A stretch of 64,000 nt of DNA from Diphasiastrum complanatum (taxonomy: Eukaryota > Streptophyta > Lycopodiopsida > Lycopodiales > Lycopodiaceae): the NCBI GenBank assembly GCA_029204225.1, contig CM055105.1, positions 48,123,688 to 48,187,687 of the forward strand, written 5' to 3'. Shown in pieces: positions 1 to 10,104 of this stretch. Numbering within the stretch: position 1 is the stretch's first letter; the number at the start of each line of letters is the position of its first letter. The notes beneath the pieces are model-generated. The model saw only the letters and a program-made list of their open reading frames with translations, had not been told where the DNA came from and searched no databases. A program made the translations under genes and the position numbers.

Positions 1-660
1 TTTTGTGAGAGATTTCAACTAGTTTAGTCTAGTTTAGTCACATTTTGGTAAATTGTCAATAAGAGGCCAAAACTCATTTTAGACTTAGAGATAAACTTTT
101 TGAAGTTATATTAGATTTAAATACATTCAATAAACACTTTTTGAAAGTGTGGGAAAAGTTGGTAGCCGAGTTTGAGAGAGATTCAAATTTGAACTTTAAG
201 TACATTGAATCTAGACCCAAAAATAGTAGGGTTTACATTTTGGAGGAAAAGCCAAGTGGCCAAATAGGGTTTGGACACTCTATAAAAGGATGTAATTCGT
301 GGAGAGACACATCTTCTCTCTTCTCTCTCTCTCATTTCATCATTATACATGGTTCTCTTTGGGTTCTACTACTCATTGGTGCACTATCTTGGTGTTATCT
401 TGCAATCTTGTGTGTAGAATGCTCATATTTTGCTATTTTTGGTTCCACTTGTGTGAAATACAGTAGGGTAATGTAATTGTATGAGAAAAAACCATATTTT
501 ATGTTTTGGTTCATGTTTGATCAGTATCTCTTAGACTTTGCATCTCATTTTGTATGTAGATGCTGATTTTTCTACATTGGCAGGATTGTTGGTTTGCTCC
601 TTATTGTAACCAAAGATCATGGACATGGATTGGATCTTGAATGATCTGAAATCCTTCACA
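1..660 (+). repeat. C1 copia LTR, plus strand (5' end outside or at window edge)
   Basis: This is the right part or all of a Ty1/copia LTR. It ends in CA at 660 and is followed immediately by a perfect initiator-Met primer site, which sets its orientation and 3' border. It contains a TATA box at 281-288 and a CT-rich patch at 312-333, the usual place of the transcription start. The first bases resemble the outer end of the inverted copy at 770-1340, so the LTR may start within the first few bases (TGTGAGAG at 4). The open frame at 141-476 lies inside the LTR and is not taken as a gene. No matching second plus-strand LTR is present. Confidence 0.75.
281..288 (+). promoter_or_regulatory. LTR TATA box with downstream CT patch
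   Basis: TATAAAAG is followed 24 bp later by a CT-rich patch (312-333), the arrangement of a plant pol II core promoter (TATA plus pyrimidine patch). In an LTR this marks the U3/R border, where the genomic RNA starts. Confidence 0.6.
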
Positions 661-672
661 TGGTATCAGAGC
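661..672 (+). promoter_or_regulatory. Primer binding site (initiator Met tRNA) of C1
   Basis: TGGTATCAGAGC directly follows the LTR end. This is the standard plant copia primer site, complementary to the 3' end of the initiator methionine tRNA, where minus-strand cDNA synthesis starts. About 100 bp of leader follow before the inverted LTR begins; no gag is present. Confidence 0.9.
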
Positions 673-769
673 TATTTTGTTTCAGGTTATGAAAGTATCA
701 GCCATCTTTAGCAAGGATTTGGAGGAGTTACCAATGCTAGAGCATGCTAGATTGATTTCTACTAAAAAA

Positions 770-1340
<571 letters not shown>

Positions 1341-1629
1341 CTCCTATGTTTTTGCTATCCTATCTATTGTGAAAAAAGTGGATCTTGAATGGATCCAAAC
1401 TCCCAAAATACTTGGCTAAGATCTTTGCACAACAAGCTACAAAAGCTAGAAATGGCAAAGCATCCTAATGCTACCTTTGATACACATGAACTTGACAAAG
1501 CATTCAAGAGACAAAAGAAACTAATAAAAGGTACTGATGGCAGCCAAAAACAACAGCATACCAGCCCTACAACAGCAGCCTACCACTTGTGGAAACCTCT
1601 TAAGATCATACACAAAAGCTTGAAGACAC
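1341..1629. other. Unassigned interval
   Basis: No domain, LTR border or repeat copy is recognisable here. A short open frame at 1389-1634 gives a lysine/glutamine-rich peptide with no family resemblance that I can name. Confidence 0.4.
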
Positions 1630-1988
1630 TGTGACAATGATCTATTGATCTCTCTCAACAATACAATAAGTTTCTCCAACCTGTTCTCCACGAATTTCAG
1701 CCTAATATATGTGAGAGAGATGACTCTCTCTCCTCTCTCTAGAACTTAGGACCCAAATTTAGGGCACCAGTAGCCTAAAATAGCCAATTTTGGCCTGTAT
1801 GTCCAAATAACATGATTTTGGTGTCATTTAGAAGGTCTTGAAGTTTAAGACTTCTTCAACATGAAATATATACTAAAATAAAAGTATCTAGGCCTCTTTC
1901 ACACGTGTGATATGTTAGATCCAAAACTATGTACAAAAATTGCCAATTTAGGCCTCAAACTAGCTAGGAAATGTTGACAATTTTCACA
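1630..1988 (-). repeat. C2 3' LTR, minus strand
   Basis: On the minus strand this 359-bp segment begins TGTGAAAATTG just after a polypurine tract and can be closed at CA opposite 1630-1631. It carries a CT-rich patch (about 1715-1740), as other LTRs here do. The 5' partner is missing because repeat R1 lies upstream of gag. The left border is inferred only from the CA dinucleotide. Confidence 0.6.
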
Positions 1989-2000
1989 CTCCCTCTTCAA
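1989..2000 (-). promoter_or_regulatory. C2 polypurine tract
   Basis: TTGAAGAGGGAG on the minus strand abuts the TG start of the LTR. This is the RNase H-resistant primer for plus-strand synthesis and confirms that C2 runs on the minus strand. Confidence 0.75.
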
Positions 2001-2237
2001 CTTAACTTGCTAGTTTTACAACACTACTTTGCTCCAACCTAAGAATGATCTCCATCATGATAATAGATCTCTTCTCAAGTGTTTGAATATGTACAATATG
2101 AAGTACAACATAATTTATATAGATAATAGTGTCCATATAGGATGCTTCACTATTTCTTACATCAATTTTACATAGAATGGTGAACATGATACATGTAAAA
2201 GAACATAGCATCATAATGAAAGGATTTCTCCATACAT

Positions 2238-2924
2238 TCACCTTTGAATTCTCTGTAAAACAGAAGCAAATAGGTTGTAAGTGAAAGTTTGCATGCCTCC
2301 TCCACATTCCACTATGCCCATAGTGAATGCACCATGTATCTCCATGAATGAACCTCCATCACCACCTTGCCTTTGTAGATCTCCAATCCATGAAAGCCCT
2401 TGAGAGAATGAATGCCAAAATGATGTTTTCTCTGCTCCATTTGAATGAGCAAAACCTAAACTTGAAATACTTGAAGTATCTCCACAAGATTTGCATACAA
2501 CCCTTGATCCTACATTGTCAACAATTTGCCAATTTGCCAACACTAGGATGCTAGATCTTGAACTTTGCTCAAAAGTAAACATATTGACCACTTCAATATC
2601 TTTCAAGATTTGAATGAATACATGTACTTGATCATAAGAACCAACAATGATAACTATTCCATCTCCAAGATCCAAAGGATGCAAAACTATGGAACTAGTT
2701 TCATTGAATTTTAACAATTCCAACACATTGACATGACAATGTTCATACATGAGATTAAACAAATAAGGTAGAGTAAAAGGGCACTTCCTTGCTACTCCAA
2801 GAACCTTACTTGAACCTTCAAGAATCTGTAAAAGCAGATCCAAAATGCTTTGCCCATGTGGTTCCCCTTTGATGCTTTTGACTAGCTTCCAATTGCTACT
2901 TGCCTCTTGGTGTTGATGAAGCAA
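2238..2924 (-). CDS. C2 3' ORF, unknown function (228 codons)
   Basis: This open frame sits between the protease and the 3' LTR, where a normal copia element has RT and RNase H. None of their motifs is visible: no YVDD, no DSDWAG-type RNase H block and no LTR-proximal ADIFTK. The protein has no obvious membrane segment or coiled coil. It contains a hydrophobic stretch (LDLGDGIVIIVGSYDQVHVF) and a glycine-rich patch near the C-terminus. It overlaps the next unknown frame by about 40 bp, suggesting one reading frame broken by a shift. It could be captured sequence, a much-diverged pol, or a non-coding tail that happens to be open. I do not recognise the family. Confidence 0.4.
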   Translation of the reverse strand: MLHQHQEASSNWKLVKSIKGEPHGQSILDLLLQILEGSSKVLGVARKCPFTLPYLFNLMYEHCHVNVLELLKFNETSSIVLHPLDLGDGIVIIVGSYDQVHVFIQILKDIEVVNMFTFEQSSRSSILVLANWQIVDNVGSRVVCKSCGDTSSISSLGFAHSNGAEKTSFWHSFSQGLSWIGDLQRQGGDGGSFMEIHGAFTMGIVECGGGMQTFTYNLFASVLQRIQR

Positions 2925-3316
2925 TTCAAGATCAACATCTTGATCTTCAATAAAACATCAAGGACTTTGCATTTATAAACATCTTCAGATCTGAACCTCT
3001 GAAGATACTCCCTCTCAAACACATGATTAACATCCCACAATATCTCATCATTGTTTGATTTCAACCTTTCACTATAGTTAGTGAAAACAATGTCACCATC
3101 ATAAACCAAAAGATAGATTTCTACAATTCCATCCAACATGAAGTAGAGTATATGAAGTTGAGTATCAAACCTAATCAAACCAGACCATTTGAGCTCAAAC
3201 CAGACCTCAATGAGCTCACCAATGAGATCTTCCTTGCCTTGGAGAAATTGCCACTTGAGTTGCTCCATGTAGTCTTCTTCATCCAACCTTTTGCCATCTT
3301 GATCATGCATGAACAC
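2882..3316 (-). CDS. C2 middle ORF, unknown function (144 codons)
   Basis: Read on the minus strand, this lies between the protease frame and the 228-codon frame. The peptide is rich in Glu, Leu and Trp (EDYMEQLKWQFLQGKEDL) and reads like part of a real protein, but it matches no copia pol motif that I know. In the same strand, upstream, an open but interrupted stretch (about 3320-3490) leads back to the protease frame. The three frames may therefore be one long polyprotein that acquired shifts. Function unknown. Confidence 0.4.
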   Translation of the reverse strand: MFMHDQDGKRLDEEDYMEQLKWQFLQGKEDLIGELIEVWFELKWSGLIRFDTQLHILYFMLDGIVEIYLLVYDGDIVFTNYSERLKSNNDEILWDVNHVFEREYLQRFRSEDVYKCKVLDVLLKIKMLILNCFINTKRQVAIGS

Positions 3317-3493
3317 TCCACCAAAATCATATCAACCTTTGAGTTGATGAAGAGATGTAAGATCCATGCCTTGAATCTTCCCAAGATTCACTCTTCCTTT
3401 GCCCTTTCCTTCACAAGACTCCCTCTTAATGATCACACCACAAAAGTTAGCAATCTCCCTCTTGATAATTGCATCATAAGAAATGGAAGAATC

Positions 3494-4696
3494 TCAAACA
3501 TTAGAAGCCATGAAAAGAATACATAGTTCCTTCAACATAAGAATGATTGAAGTGCTTTTTCTTGTCAAACCTGGACTTCTAATCAATGATATAGGTAATG
3601 ATAATGAACACTCACTATCATTCACAAAAGCATCATTCAAAGTACATCCTACTTTGAACACTTCACATTCATCTCTCCCTTTTGACTTGAGATCTTCCAC
3701 ACCAAGTCTCATGATAGAACCTTTTGATCTACTTTCTTTATGAATACATGTGACACCACTTGTTTCACAAATGATTTTTTTGGACTCATCACATAAAGAT
3801 ACAAAAGAAACTTTTTCTTCAATCATGCTCAAAGCACCATCTCTTTCCAAATGAGTAAATAAGTCATTAGCAACAACCATTTCCAAAGAAGAGTTTTCAT
3901 CACCTCCATTGATGAAGTTAGCTCTCTTCTTACCTTTTTCATTTTTGCACTTTCCATGTAGTTCCATTGAAGAGCCACCAAGACTTGGAAATCTATGAGT
4001 AGAAGAGTTCAAACACGATACTAATTTAGCACCACATGACTCCATTTGACTAGTAGGTAGCACTAGTCCATCTTCAAGAACCAATGGATCCAAAACATTG
4101 ATCATAGATTCACCAAAAGTTGCCAAGTTAGCACAACAATAACTATCTCCAAGAAGCTCATTAGATCTCAACCTAGATCTAGCATAAGGAAGTTCTTTAG
4201 ACTTTGCATAAGATCTACCAATCTTATTGATGCTAGGGATTGACTTTTGAAAGTTGAGAGAACCACCAACATCCATTTCATTCCTCTTGTTAGACATAAC
4301 AAATGCATCAAGCTTGTAAAGTCTACCTTGTCTATTGCCCCTAGCAATCAAGACATGTCCCTTAGTAATGAAGCAAACATCTCCAACAAACTTTGTCTTG
4401 TATCCATTTTTTAACATTTGACCAACACTTATCAAATTCCTTGAAAGTGAAGGAATGTAAAGAACACCATCAAGCCTTACATTCCTATTAGTAGAAAGGC
4501 AGATAGGAATTGAGCCAATACCTTTGATCATACACTCGCCACCATTTGGCATGTGAATGAATTTCTTGGTTCCAACATAAGAGAAAAAAGAAGTAAAGAA
4601 CTCCTTGTGACTAGTCATGTGTGAACTAGATCCACTATCTATCCACCATGAATCCTTGTCACTTCCACTTGACATTAGACTTGAAGAACACATCAT
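3494..4696 (-). pseudogene. C2 copia protease followed by a non-pol extension (400 codons)
   Basis: Residues about 16-30 carry the retropepsin active site (WWIDSGSSSHMTS). The next ~110 residues follow the copia protease closely (GVLYIP-type strand, NLISVGQM, then KLDAFV), and the same landmarks occur in C15. In C15 the integrase zinc finger (HKRLGH) follows at once. Here it is absent, and about 260 residues of unrelated Ser/Glu/Lys-rich sequence follow instead. The protease would cleave the gag polyprotein in the particle. The gag frame lies just upstream (4745-5263) in the same orientation. The element cannot encode integrase or RT and must be non-autonomous, or it is a rearranged relic. 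Confidence 0.7.
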
Positions 4697-4744
4697 GAGA
4701 GAATCACAAGAATCTAGATCCTCATTAGAAGTACAAAAGTTGTT

Positions 4745-5263
4745 TCACTTGCTACCTTCATTACTTTGCTTCTTATGATATTCATTTGCAAAATGACCTC
4801 TTATCCGACAATAAAAGCACTTGAACTTTGACTTGTCTTTCTTTCTAAAAGAAGTAGAAGAGGAGGAGGAAGAGTGATCATCATGATCCGAGTTACCACC
4901 TTTGGACCATTTCCCTTTGCCTTTACCTTTGCCTTTGACTTTGCCTTTTGTGAAGAAAGCCTCTTCACCTCCACCTTGCAAGGATGCAACATCAAGCTTT
5001 GATTGCAACCTATGTTCTTCAGCCAATAAGATTTCTTGCAAGTCAACCACACTTGGCAAGACTCTTTGAATAGCAAAACTTTGCACAAGGTTAGCATGTT
5101 CATCTAGCAAACCATTCAACATAACTTGGACTATTTCACCATCTTTTATGCTTTCATCAATGCATGGTAGATCATCACTTAAGGACTTGACCCTCAAGAC
5201 AAATGCATGAGCACTTTCACCCTCTCTTTGTCTACTAGAAAATATTTGCCTCCTTAGAGTCAA
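4745..5263 (-). pseudogene. C2 gag (capsid C-terminal part and CCHC knuckle)
   Basis: This is the copia gag of C2. It shares the block GESAHAFVLRVK with the C15 gag (GESAHTFVLRVK) and the same downstream order. A Lys/Gly-rich basic linker leads to a zinc knuckle near the C-terminus, in which C-x2-C-x4-H-x4-C is damaged: the last Cys is Tyr (FYCRIRGHFANEYHKK). Gag-like sequence continues to about 5420 in another frame, where repeat R1 begins, so the N-terminus is missing. Gag packages the RNA and forms the particle. Confidence 0.8.
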
Positions 5264-5429
5264 TACCCTAGATGTGGACTTTGATTCAAAGAGCTTCTTG
5301 CTCCATGGGAGTTTCTACATACTTGCAATCTTGCATCTTAAGCTTCTTCAGAAAACTTTGAGCATAGTTTGTTTGACAAATGAAGCTAAAGTCAGACCCT
5401 CTAATGACTTCTGTAGTGGGAATTTCCTA

Positions 5430-6125
5430 TCCTTCTCTCAACCCTAAATCCAAGCACACAAGCATCAAGGAGATGATGAGGATTAACTAGTTGTCATGCG
5501 GGGGTTCGTTTTCATGAGAGCGATAGCATATTTCATAATTCAGCATGTGCATAAAATCATTAACACTAAGCATTAACACTTCATCTATTAACACTAAATC
5601 CATTAACACGAGATCCACAACAATGATGGAAACTTACTCTTCTCTCTTTCCCTTTCTCTCTCACAAAAAACATAAGAACAATCAATCACAATAAGCATCA
5701 AATCCAACAAGTAACAAATCCAAAGGAAACATGAGAGTTAGAGAAGGAAAGATGGAGAGCAAGGACATTCCATATCCATTTCATAAGAGGGCCAACCTGC
5801 TTGTATTGAAATGAAAAGAACATGTATGTGCAAAATAACTCGAAACTACCATTATATATAGTGGATTTTATGGTTTTGGCCTCAAATCCTACTAGCCAAT
5901 TTCTACCTCCCTAACTATTTAAATTTGAAAAAGTGATGGAATCCATTTAAAAATTGGAGAGAATCAAACTAAATTTGAATTTTGGTGGGAACCCCTATTT
6001 TATTCAGTAATTTGACTATTAGGCCCTGTGACATTAAAGGTCCCGCAAAAAGGCCTAAAGTTCTTTTATTAAATTTTAACTAATCAAATAACTATGTGAT
6101 CATCGGGTTGGACTTACACACGCAG
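5430..6125. repeat. Dispersed repeat R1, copy 1
   Basis: About 690 bp align in the same orientation with 54757-55415. Shared landmarks are CTAAATCCAAG at the left, CATGAGAGCGATAG, the CT-rich patch followed by CTCAC, GCAAGGACATTC, AGGCCTAAAG and TTTTAACTAATCAA at the right. On the minus strand it has LTR-like layout: a TATATATAG-type box near 5865 followed by a CT/GA-rich start region. It interrupts the C2 gag. No coding potential is seen. It is probably an LTR or a short non-autonomous element of unknown class. Confidence 0.65.
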
Positions 6126-6140
6126 GGTGTCAAATCTCTC

Positions 6141-6378
6141 TCACTTATTAACTAGGGCTAGGGCTGCCTCGATATCTGCAAACCCTTCAACAATATCTCC
6201 ACCAAAACTGGTGGCGGTCCCATGACACCTCACGAGATTTATTATTTCGGGCTCTAGTTGGCCTCTCTTTGAACCTTTATCAGGTGGTATTGAACATTTT
6301 CCATAAACTCCAAGTACTCCATATTGAAAACGGACTTGTGGAGAAAAAAACACTTATTTTGTTGGGAATTCCAAAAAC
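6141..6378 (-). other. C3 leader remnant
   Basis: Downstream (minus strand) of the primer-site motifs at 6379-6431 this should be the untranslated leader and gag start of a copia element. A 70-codon open frame (6141-6353) shows no gag motif, so I treat the stretch as leader. It ends near the R1 border. Confidence 0.35.
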
Positions 6379-6431
6379 GCTCTGATACCACTTTTGGGAT
6401 CTATTGAGGCGCTTATCACGCTCTGACACCA
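6379..6431 (-). promoter_or_regulatory. Tandem primer-binding-site motifs of C3
   Basis: Minus-strand primer-site motifs lie at 6420-6431 (TGGTGTCAGAGC) and 6379-6390 (TGGTATCAGAGC), 41 bp apart. Each is preceded by CCAAAAG, so a unit of about 41 bp has been duplicated. The outer one abuts the LTR end. The inner one is the perfect match to the plant initiator-Met primer site. Confidence 0.75.
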
Positions 6432-7403
6432 CTTTTGGAAAATTGATGATGAAATTTTTTTGAAAGAGTTTACTGTAAATCTGATATTAATTTATAAACA
6501 ATAGATAATGTTTAATCAGCAATGAATAATTGAGAAATAACAGAAGTAATATCTACTGTTGGCAAACATCACAAATCATTCACAAATTGCACACAATGGA
6601 CAGAATGCTACAACTCTATAATCATCAAGTTAGGTTTACAACAAGATCTTTTTTAGCGCTATCTGTTTTCCAGATCAGCGCATCAACGCAAGAGAGGTAT
6701 TTTCTCTTACGAGCAACTAGCTACTGCTAGCTACGTATATTTTTTGTATATGTGCACGTCACTACTGTGCATATGTTCATATGTGCATGAGAGATCATGT
6801 ATATGTACTAGGCAGAGATCAGTGAGATCATGTATATGTATATAATCCGTCTAGTACCATGTATATGTGCACATCACTACTGTTCATATGTTCATATGCT
6901 TTCTTTATCTCTCACGTTGCTCGTATATTTAAAGAACAGAGAGATTGATTAATCTAAACTGTAGTAATCAAAAGAACACATTATGCTAATTCTAACTGAT
7001 TTCGGTTGCGCATCGCTTTCCTCCACCCTGTTTACGTATTCAGCTGCTTGTACTGTTGTGTATTCACACCCTAGTTCCATTTTACGAAAAATATGAGGAA
7101 TGAGTTGTCGCAAAAATTTCAAAAAGTGTGAAAAAGCCGAAGGTCAGTGAAAAACATGTTCTAAGTCATTTGGACTTTGTGTCACAAAATTTTGAAAAGT
7201 GCAAAAAACCCGATGGTCCATGGAAATATATTCTAAATCATATTTTGGCCAACTGTCAATTTTTCGAAAAATGCAAAATATGCAAATTGTGTGAAACACA
7301 GTTCAAATATGTAGATTGTGCGAGACTTAGCTAAATACAATAGTCCAAAAAATACAAGAAAAATTACAAAAGCTTTGACACTTAGAGAATTTAGGTTTCT
7401 TTA
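6432..7403 (-). repeat. C3 LTR, minus strand (about 970 bp)
   Basis: This LTR is bounded by an RNase H gene end plus polypurine tract (GAGAGGGAG, just above 7403) on one side and primer-site motifs on the other, both on the minus strand. Such an LTR sits between two internal regions, as in tandem elements sharing an LTR. It starts TTAAAGAAACC, close to TGAAGAAACA of C8 and C14, so it belongs to their family. The upstream part (about 7095-7270) contains two-and-a-part tandem units of ~72 bp with TTTTCGAAAA / TTTTTGCGACA motifs. The interval 6749-6898 has further direct repeats (CACTACTGT..CATATGTTCATATG twice, 115 bp apart). Confidence 0.65.
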
Positions 7404-7652
7404 ACTCCCTCTCAAAGCGGATATTTTTCTGATTCCCAAGCTTGCCCTTTGTCTTTCAAACATTGCCTTGTCTAAAGGCCTTGTGAAGATATCGGCTACC
7501 ATTTGCTTCATTGAAATGAATGCAATCCTCAGCTCGTTTCTTTCAACTAGATCCCTAATCAAGTGATACTTGATGACAATGTATTTCATTCTAAAATGAA
7601 ACACAGAGTCTTTCATCAGATGTATAGCAAAGGTGTTGTCCATGTACAACAT
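7404..7652 (-). pseudogene. C3 copia RNase H, C-terminal fragment
   Basis: The 83 codons match the end of copia RNase H: a YMDNTFAIHL block (catalytic Asp of the D-N motif), IKYHLIRD, then MVADIFTRPLDKAMFERQR. It lies right before the polypurine tract and LTR. The N-terminal RNase H and everything upstream is cut off at 7653, where a plus-strand integrase fragment begins. Confidence 0.85.
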
Positions 7653-7659
7653 CAGCTTC

Positions 7660-9620
7660 TCATTGGTGCTCTCTCCCAGTCCTTCTAGGAACTAATCTGC
7701 CTAAAGAATTTTGGGGAGAGGCAGTTGCATGTGCAAACTATCTTTGTAATAGGCTTTCAAATCTTGCAATAGGAGGAAAGACACCATTTGAGATGTTGTA
7801 TAAGAAAAAGCCTAAGGTAGATCATCTTAGGATTTTTGGCTATGTATGCTTTGTGCATGTGCCTCTAGAAACTAGGAAGAAGAAAGATCCTAGTGTAGTA
7901 AAAGAAATTTTTGTAGGATATGCATCCACTAAAAAAGCATACAAGATTTATTTGTCCACTATTGACAAAAATGTTGTTAGTAGAGATGTGATCTTCCATG
8001 AAGATCAGAAGATCAACTTGGATGATGCACAGATCAAGGAGACTCATGCAAGATCTACAATCATCAATCTTGATGTTGTTCAAGAAGAGGTGAGGCCGAG
8101 GCTTGAGGAAGAGCAAATTCAAGCTACCACACCCAAAAGATCTACACGAGCAAGATCTGAGCCAAGGAGGCTCACATATGATGAAGAAGGAAGGCAAGTG
8201 GAAGGTGAAACTTCCTATCATATACTTTTTATATTAGATGAAGAGCCTAAGGATGTCCAAGAAGCTTTTCAATCCAAGGAGTGGGTTGAAGCAATGACCC
8301 AAGAAATTGAAGCCTTGATGTGAAATAACATATGGGAGCTTGTGGAGCCACCAAACAACATGCATTGTAAGTGGGTATTCAGAATCAAATATAATCATGA
8401 TGGATCTATCAATATGTATAAAGCAAGACTTTGTGCCAAAGGCTACTCACAGATCAAAGGTCTTGACTATGAAGACACCTTTGCACCAGTTGCAAAGATG
8501 GTAACAATTTGAATACTCATCTCTCTTGCATGTTTTCACAAATGGAGTATGTTCTAGCTTGATGTTTCTAATGCATTTCTCAATGGTTACCTTGAGGAGG
8601 AGATTTATATGGAGCAGCCTCCAGGTTTTGTGCAGGAAGGTGATGAATCAAAAGTTTGTCTTTTGTTCAAAAGTCTGTATGGACTGAAACATGCACCAAG
8701 GTCTTGGTATGCAAGGCTCACTTCCTATCTCATATCACTCGGATTTTGTCTAGTTGAATATGACCCTTCTCTGTATTATAAGTTTGTAGATTACTTTGTA
8801 ATTATTCTTCTCATCTATGTAGATGATATCATTCTTTGTGGAAACAATGAGAAATTAGTTGAAGAAACTAAGCATGCACTTGGTACTGAGTTTAAGATGC
8901 AAGACTTAGGAGTTCTTCACTATATTCTAGCCCTTGAAATAGATTTTTGGAAAGGTCATGCATTTATAAGCCAAAGTAGATATGCACTTTCCATGCTCAA
9001 GAAATTACATATGGAGAACTGTAAAGGCATAGATACACCTATGGAGCACACTGTAAAAGTTCCTATTAAAGATGATGAAAAATCCTTTGAGGACATCACT
9101 TTTTATAAGAGTCTTATTGGCTCACTTATTTGGTTAATAGTGACTAGGCCTGATCTAAGCTTTTGTGTTCATAAGCTAAGTCAACACATGCAGGATCCAA
9201 AGTTATATCATTGGAAGTTGGCTAAAAGAGTCTTGAGGTATATATTTTCTACCTTGGATTATGGACTATACTATGAAGGAGAAGATCTGACTTTGATTGC
9301 TTTTTCAGATTCAAATTTTGCAGGGGACAGGTTGGATAGGAAATCTACAAGTGTTTACACTATATTTCTTGGAGAAAATGTGGTTTCTTGGCTATCAAAG
9401 AATAGGCAACTATTTCCTTATCATGCTGTGAAACTGAATACAAATCTCTTACAACCACAACAAAGGAGGTTTTATGGATCAAAAGGCTACTTTTGGAGCT
9501 AAAGTGTTATGTAGATGAAGATTTACCAATTATCAAGAATGATAACATTTTTGCTCAGGCTCTTGCAAATAATCTAGTCTTTCATGCAAGGAGCAAGCAT
9601 AACCATGGACATGACCCCAA
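7660..9620 (+). pseudogene. C4 copia pol fragment: integrase end, RT, RNase H
   Basis: The frame starts inside the integrase C-terminal half (LPKEFWGEAVACANYL, then MLYKKKPKVDHLRIFGY at 7793), runs through the linker, then RT. RT shows the DVSNAFLNG block near 8565, MEQPPGFV at 8609, YGLKHAPRSW and the catalytic YVDD near 8815. RNase H shows AFSDSNFAGD near 9300. In-frame stops lie at 8324 and in the 8500-8560 region. The frame shifts near 9410, after which RNase H continues in another frame to HARSKH near 9600. There is no gag, protease, LTR or primer site. The pol is dead and truncated at both ends. Confidence 0.9.
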
Positions 9621-9659
9621 ACTCGAGATAGGAAGATGATATTTTAATAATCTTCACAC

Positions 9660-9955
9660 TAGTTAGGACTTCTCGATAATTCACTTGCAAAGCAATTAGG
9701 GCAAGTCTTTAGTTTTATATAAGACGAAACAATAACTATCATCCTTCGACATATTTGATTCCTTCGACTTTTGTCGGAGTCATTGGATATGTCGAAGGTT
9801 GTCCGATATGTCGGAGCCACCTGTTGAATGATTCCCGAGTATTTATGCAAATTGTGTAGAAATACGAATAAAACTGCAGAACTAGATAATGAATGGATGT
9901 AGATTAAAAATTGATTATTCGGATGAATCACTCCCGATAGTAGAATAATCCAACA
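9660..9955 (-). repeat. C5 LTR start, minus strand (TGTTGGATTATT family)
   Basis: It starts TGTTGGATTATT just after a polypurine tract and resembles the LTRs starting at 11119 (plus) and 49044 (minus), sharing GCACAATYTGCA-type and TACATG-type blocks. Its upstream part at 9743-9816 is an array of CCTTCGAC / GTCGAAGG / GTCGGAG motifs at ~18-bp spacing. It is cut off near 9660 against the end of C4. Confidence 0.7.
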
Positions 9956-9968
9956 CTCCCCCTTAGTC
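9956..9968 (-). promoter_or_regulatory. C5 polypurine tract
   Basis: GACTAAGGGGGAG on the minus strand abuts the TGTTGG start of the LTR, fixing its left end and strand. Confidence 0.8.
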
Positions 9969-10100
9969 TGAATCCATGAATGCCTTGACATTCAAACTTA
10001 GTTTTGCACAAAAAAATTTGTGTGCATCCAAGCTTAGTGCCTTAGTAAAAACATTAGCTGTCATATCTTGTGTTCGATAGTATTGCAACGTCTATTCCAA
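9969..10100 (-). pseudogene. C5 RNase H tail
   Basis: Minus-strand translation gives the last ~40 residues of copia RNase H in shifted frames (the ...TKALSLDAH... block), matching the end of C6 on the other strand. It stops abruptly at about 10100, where the plus-strand RT of C6 begins. Confidence 0.6.
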
Positions 10101-10104
10101 GTAG

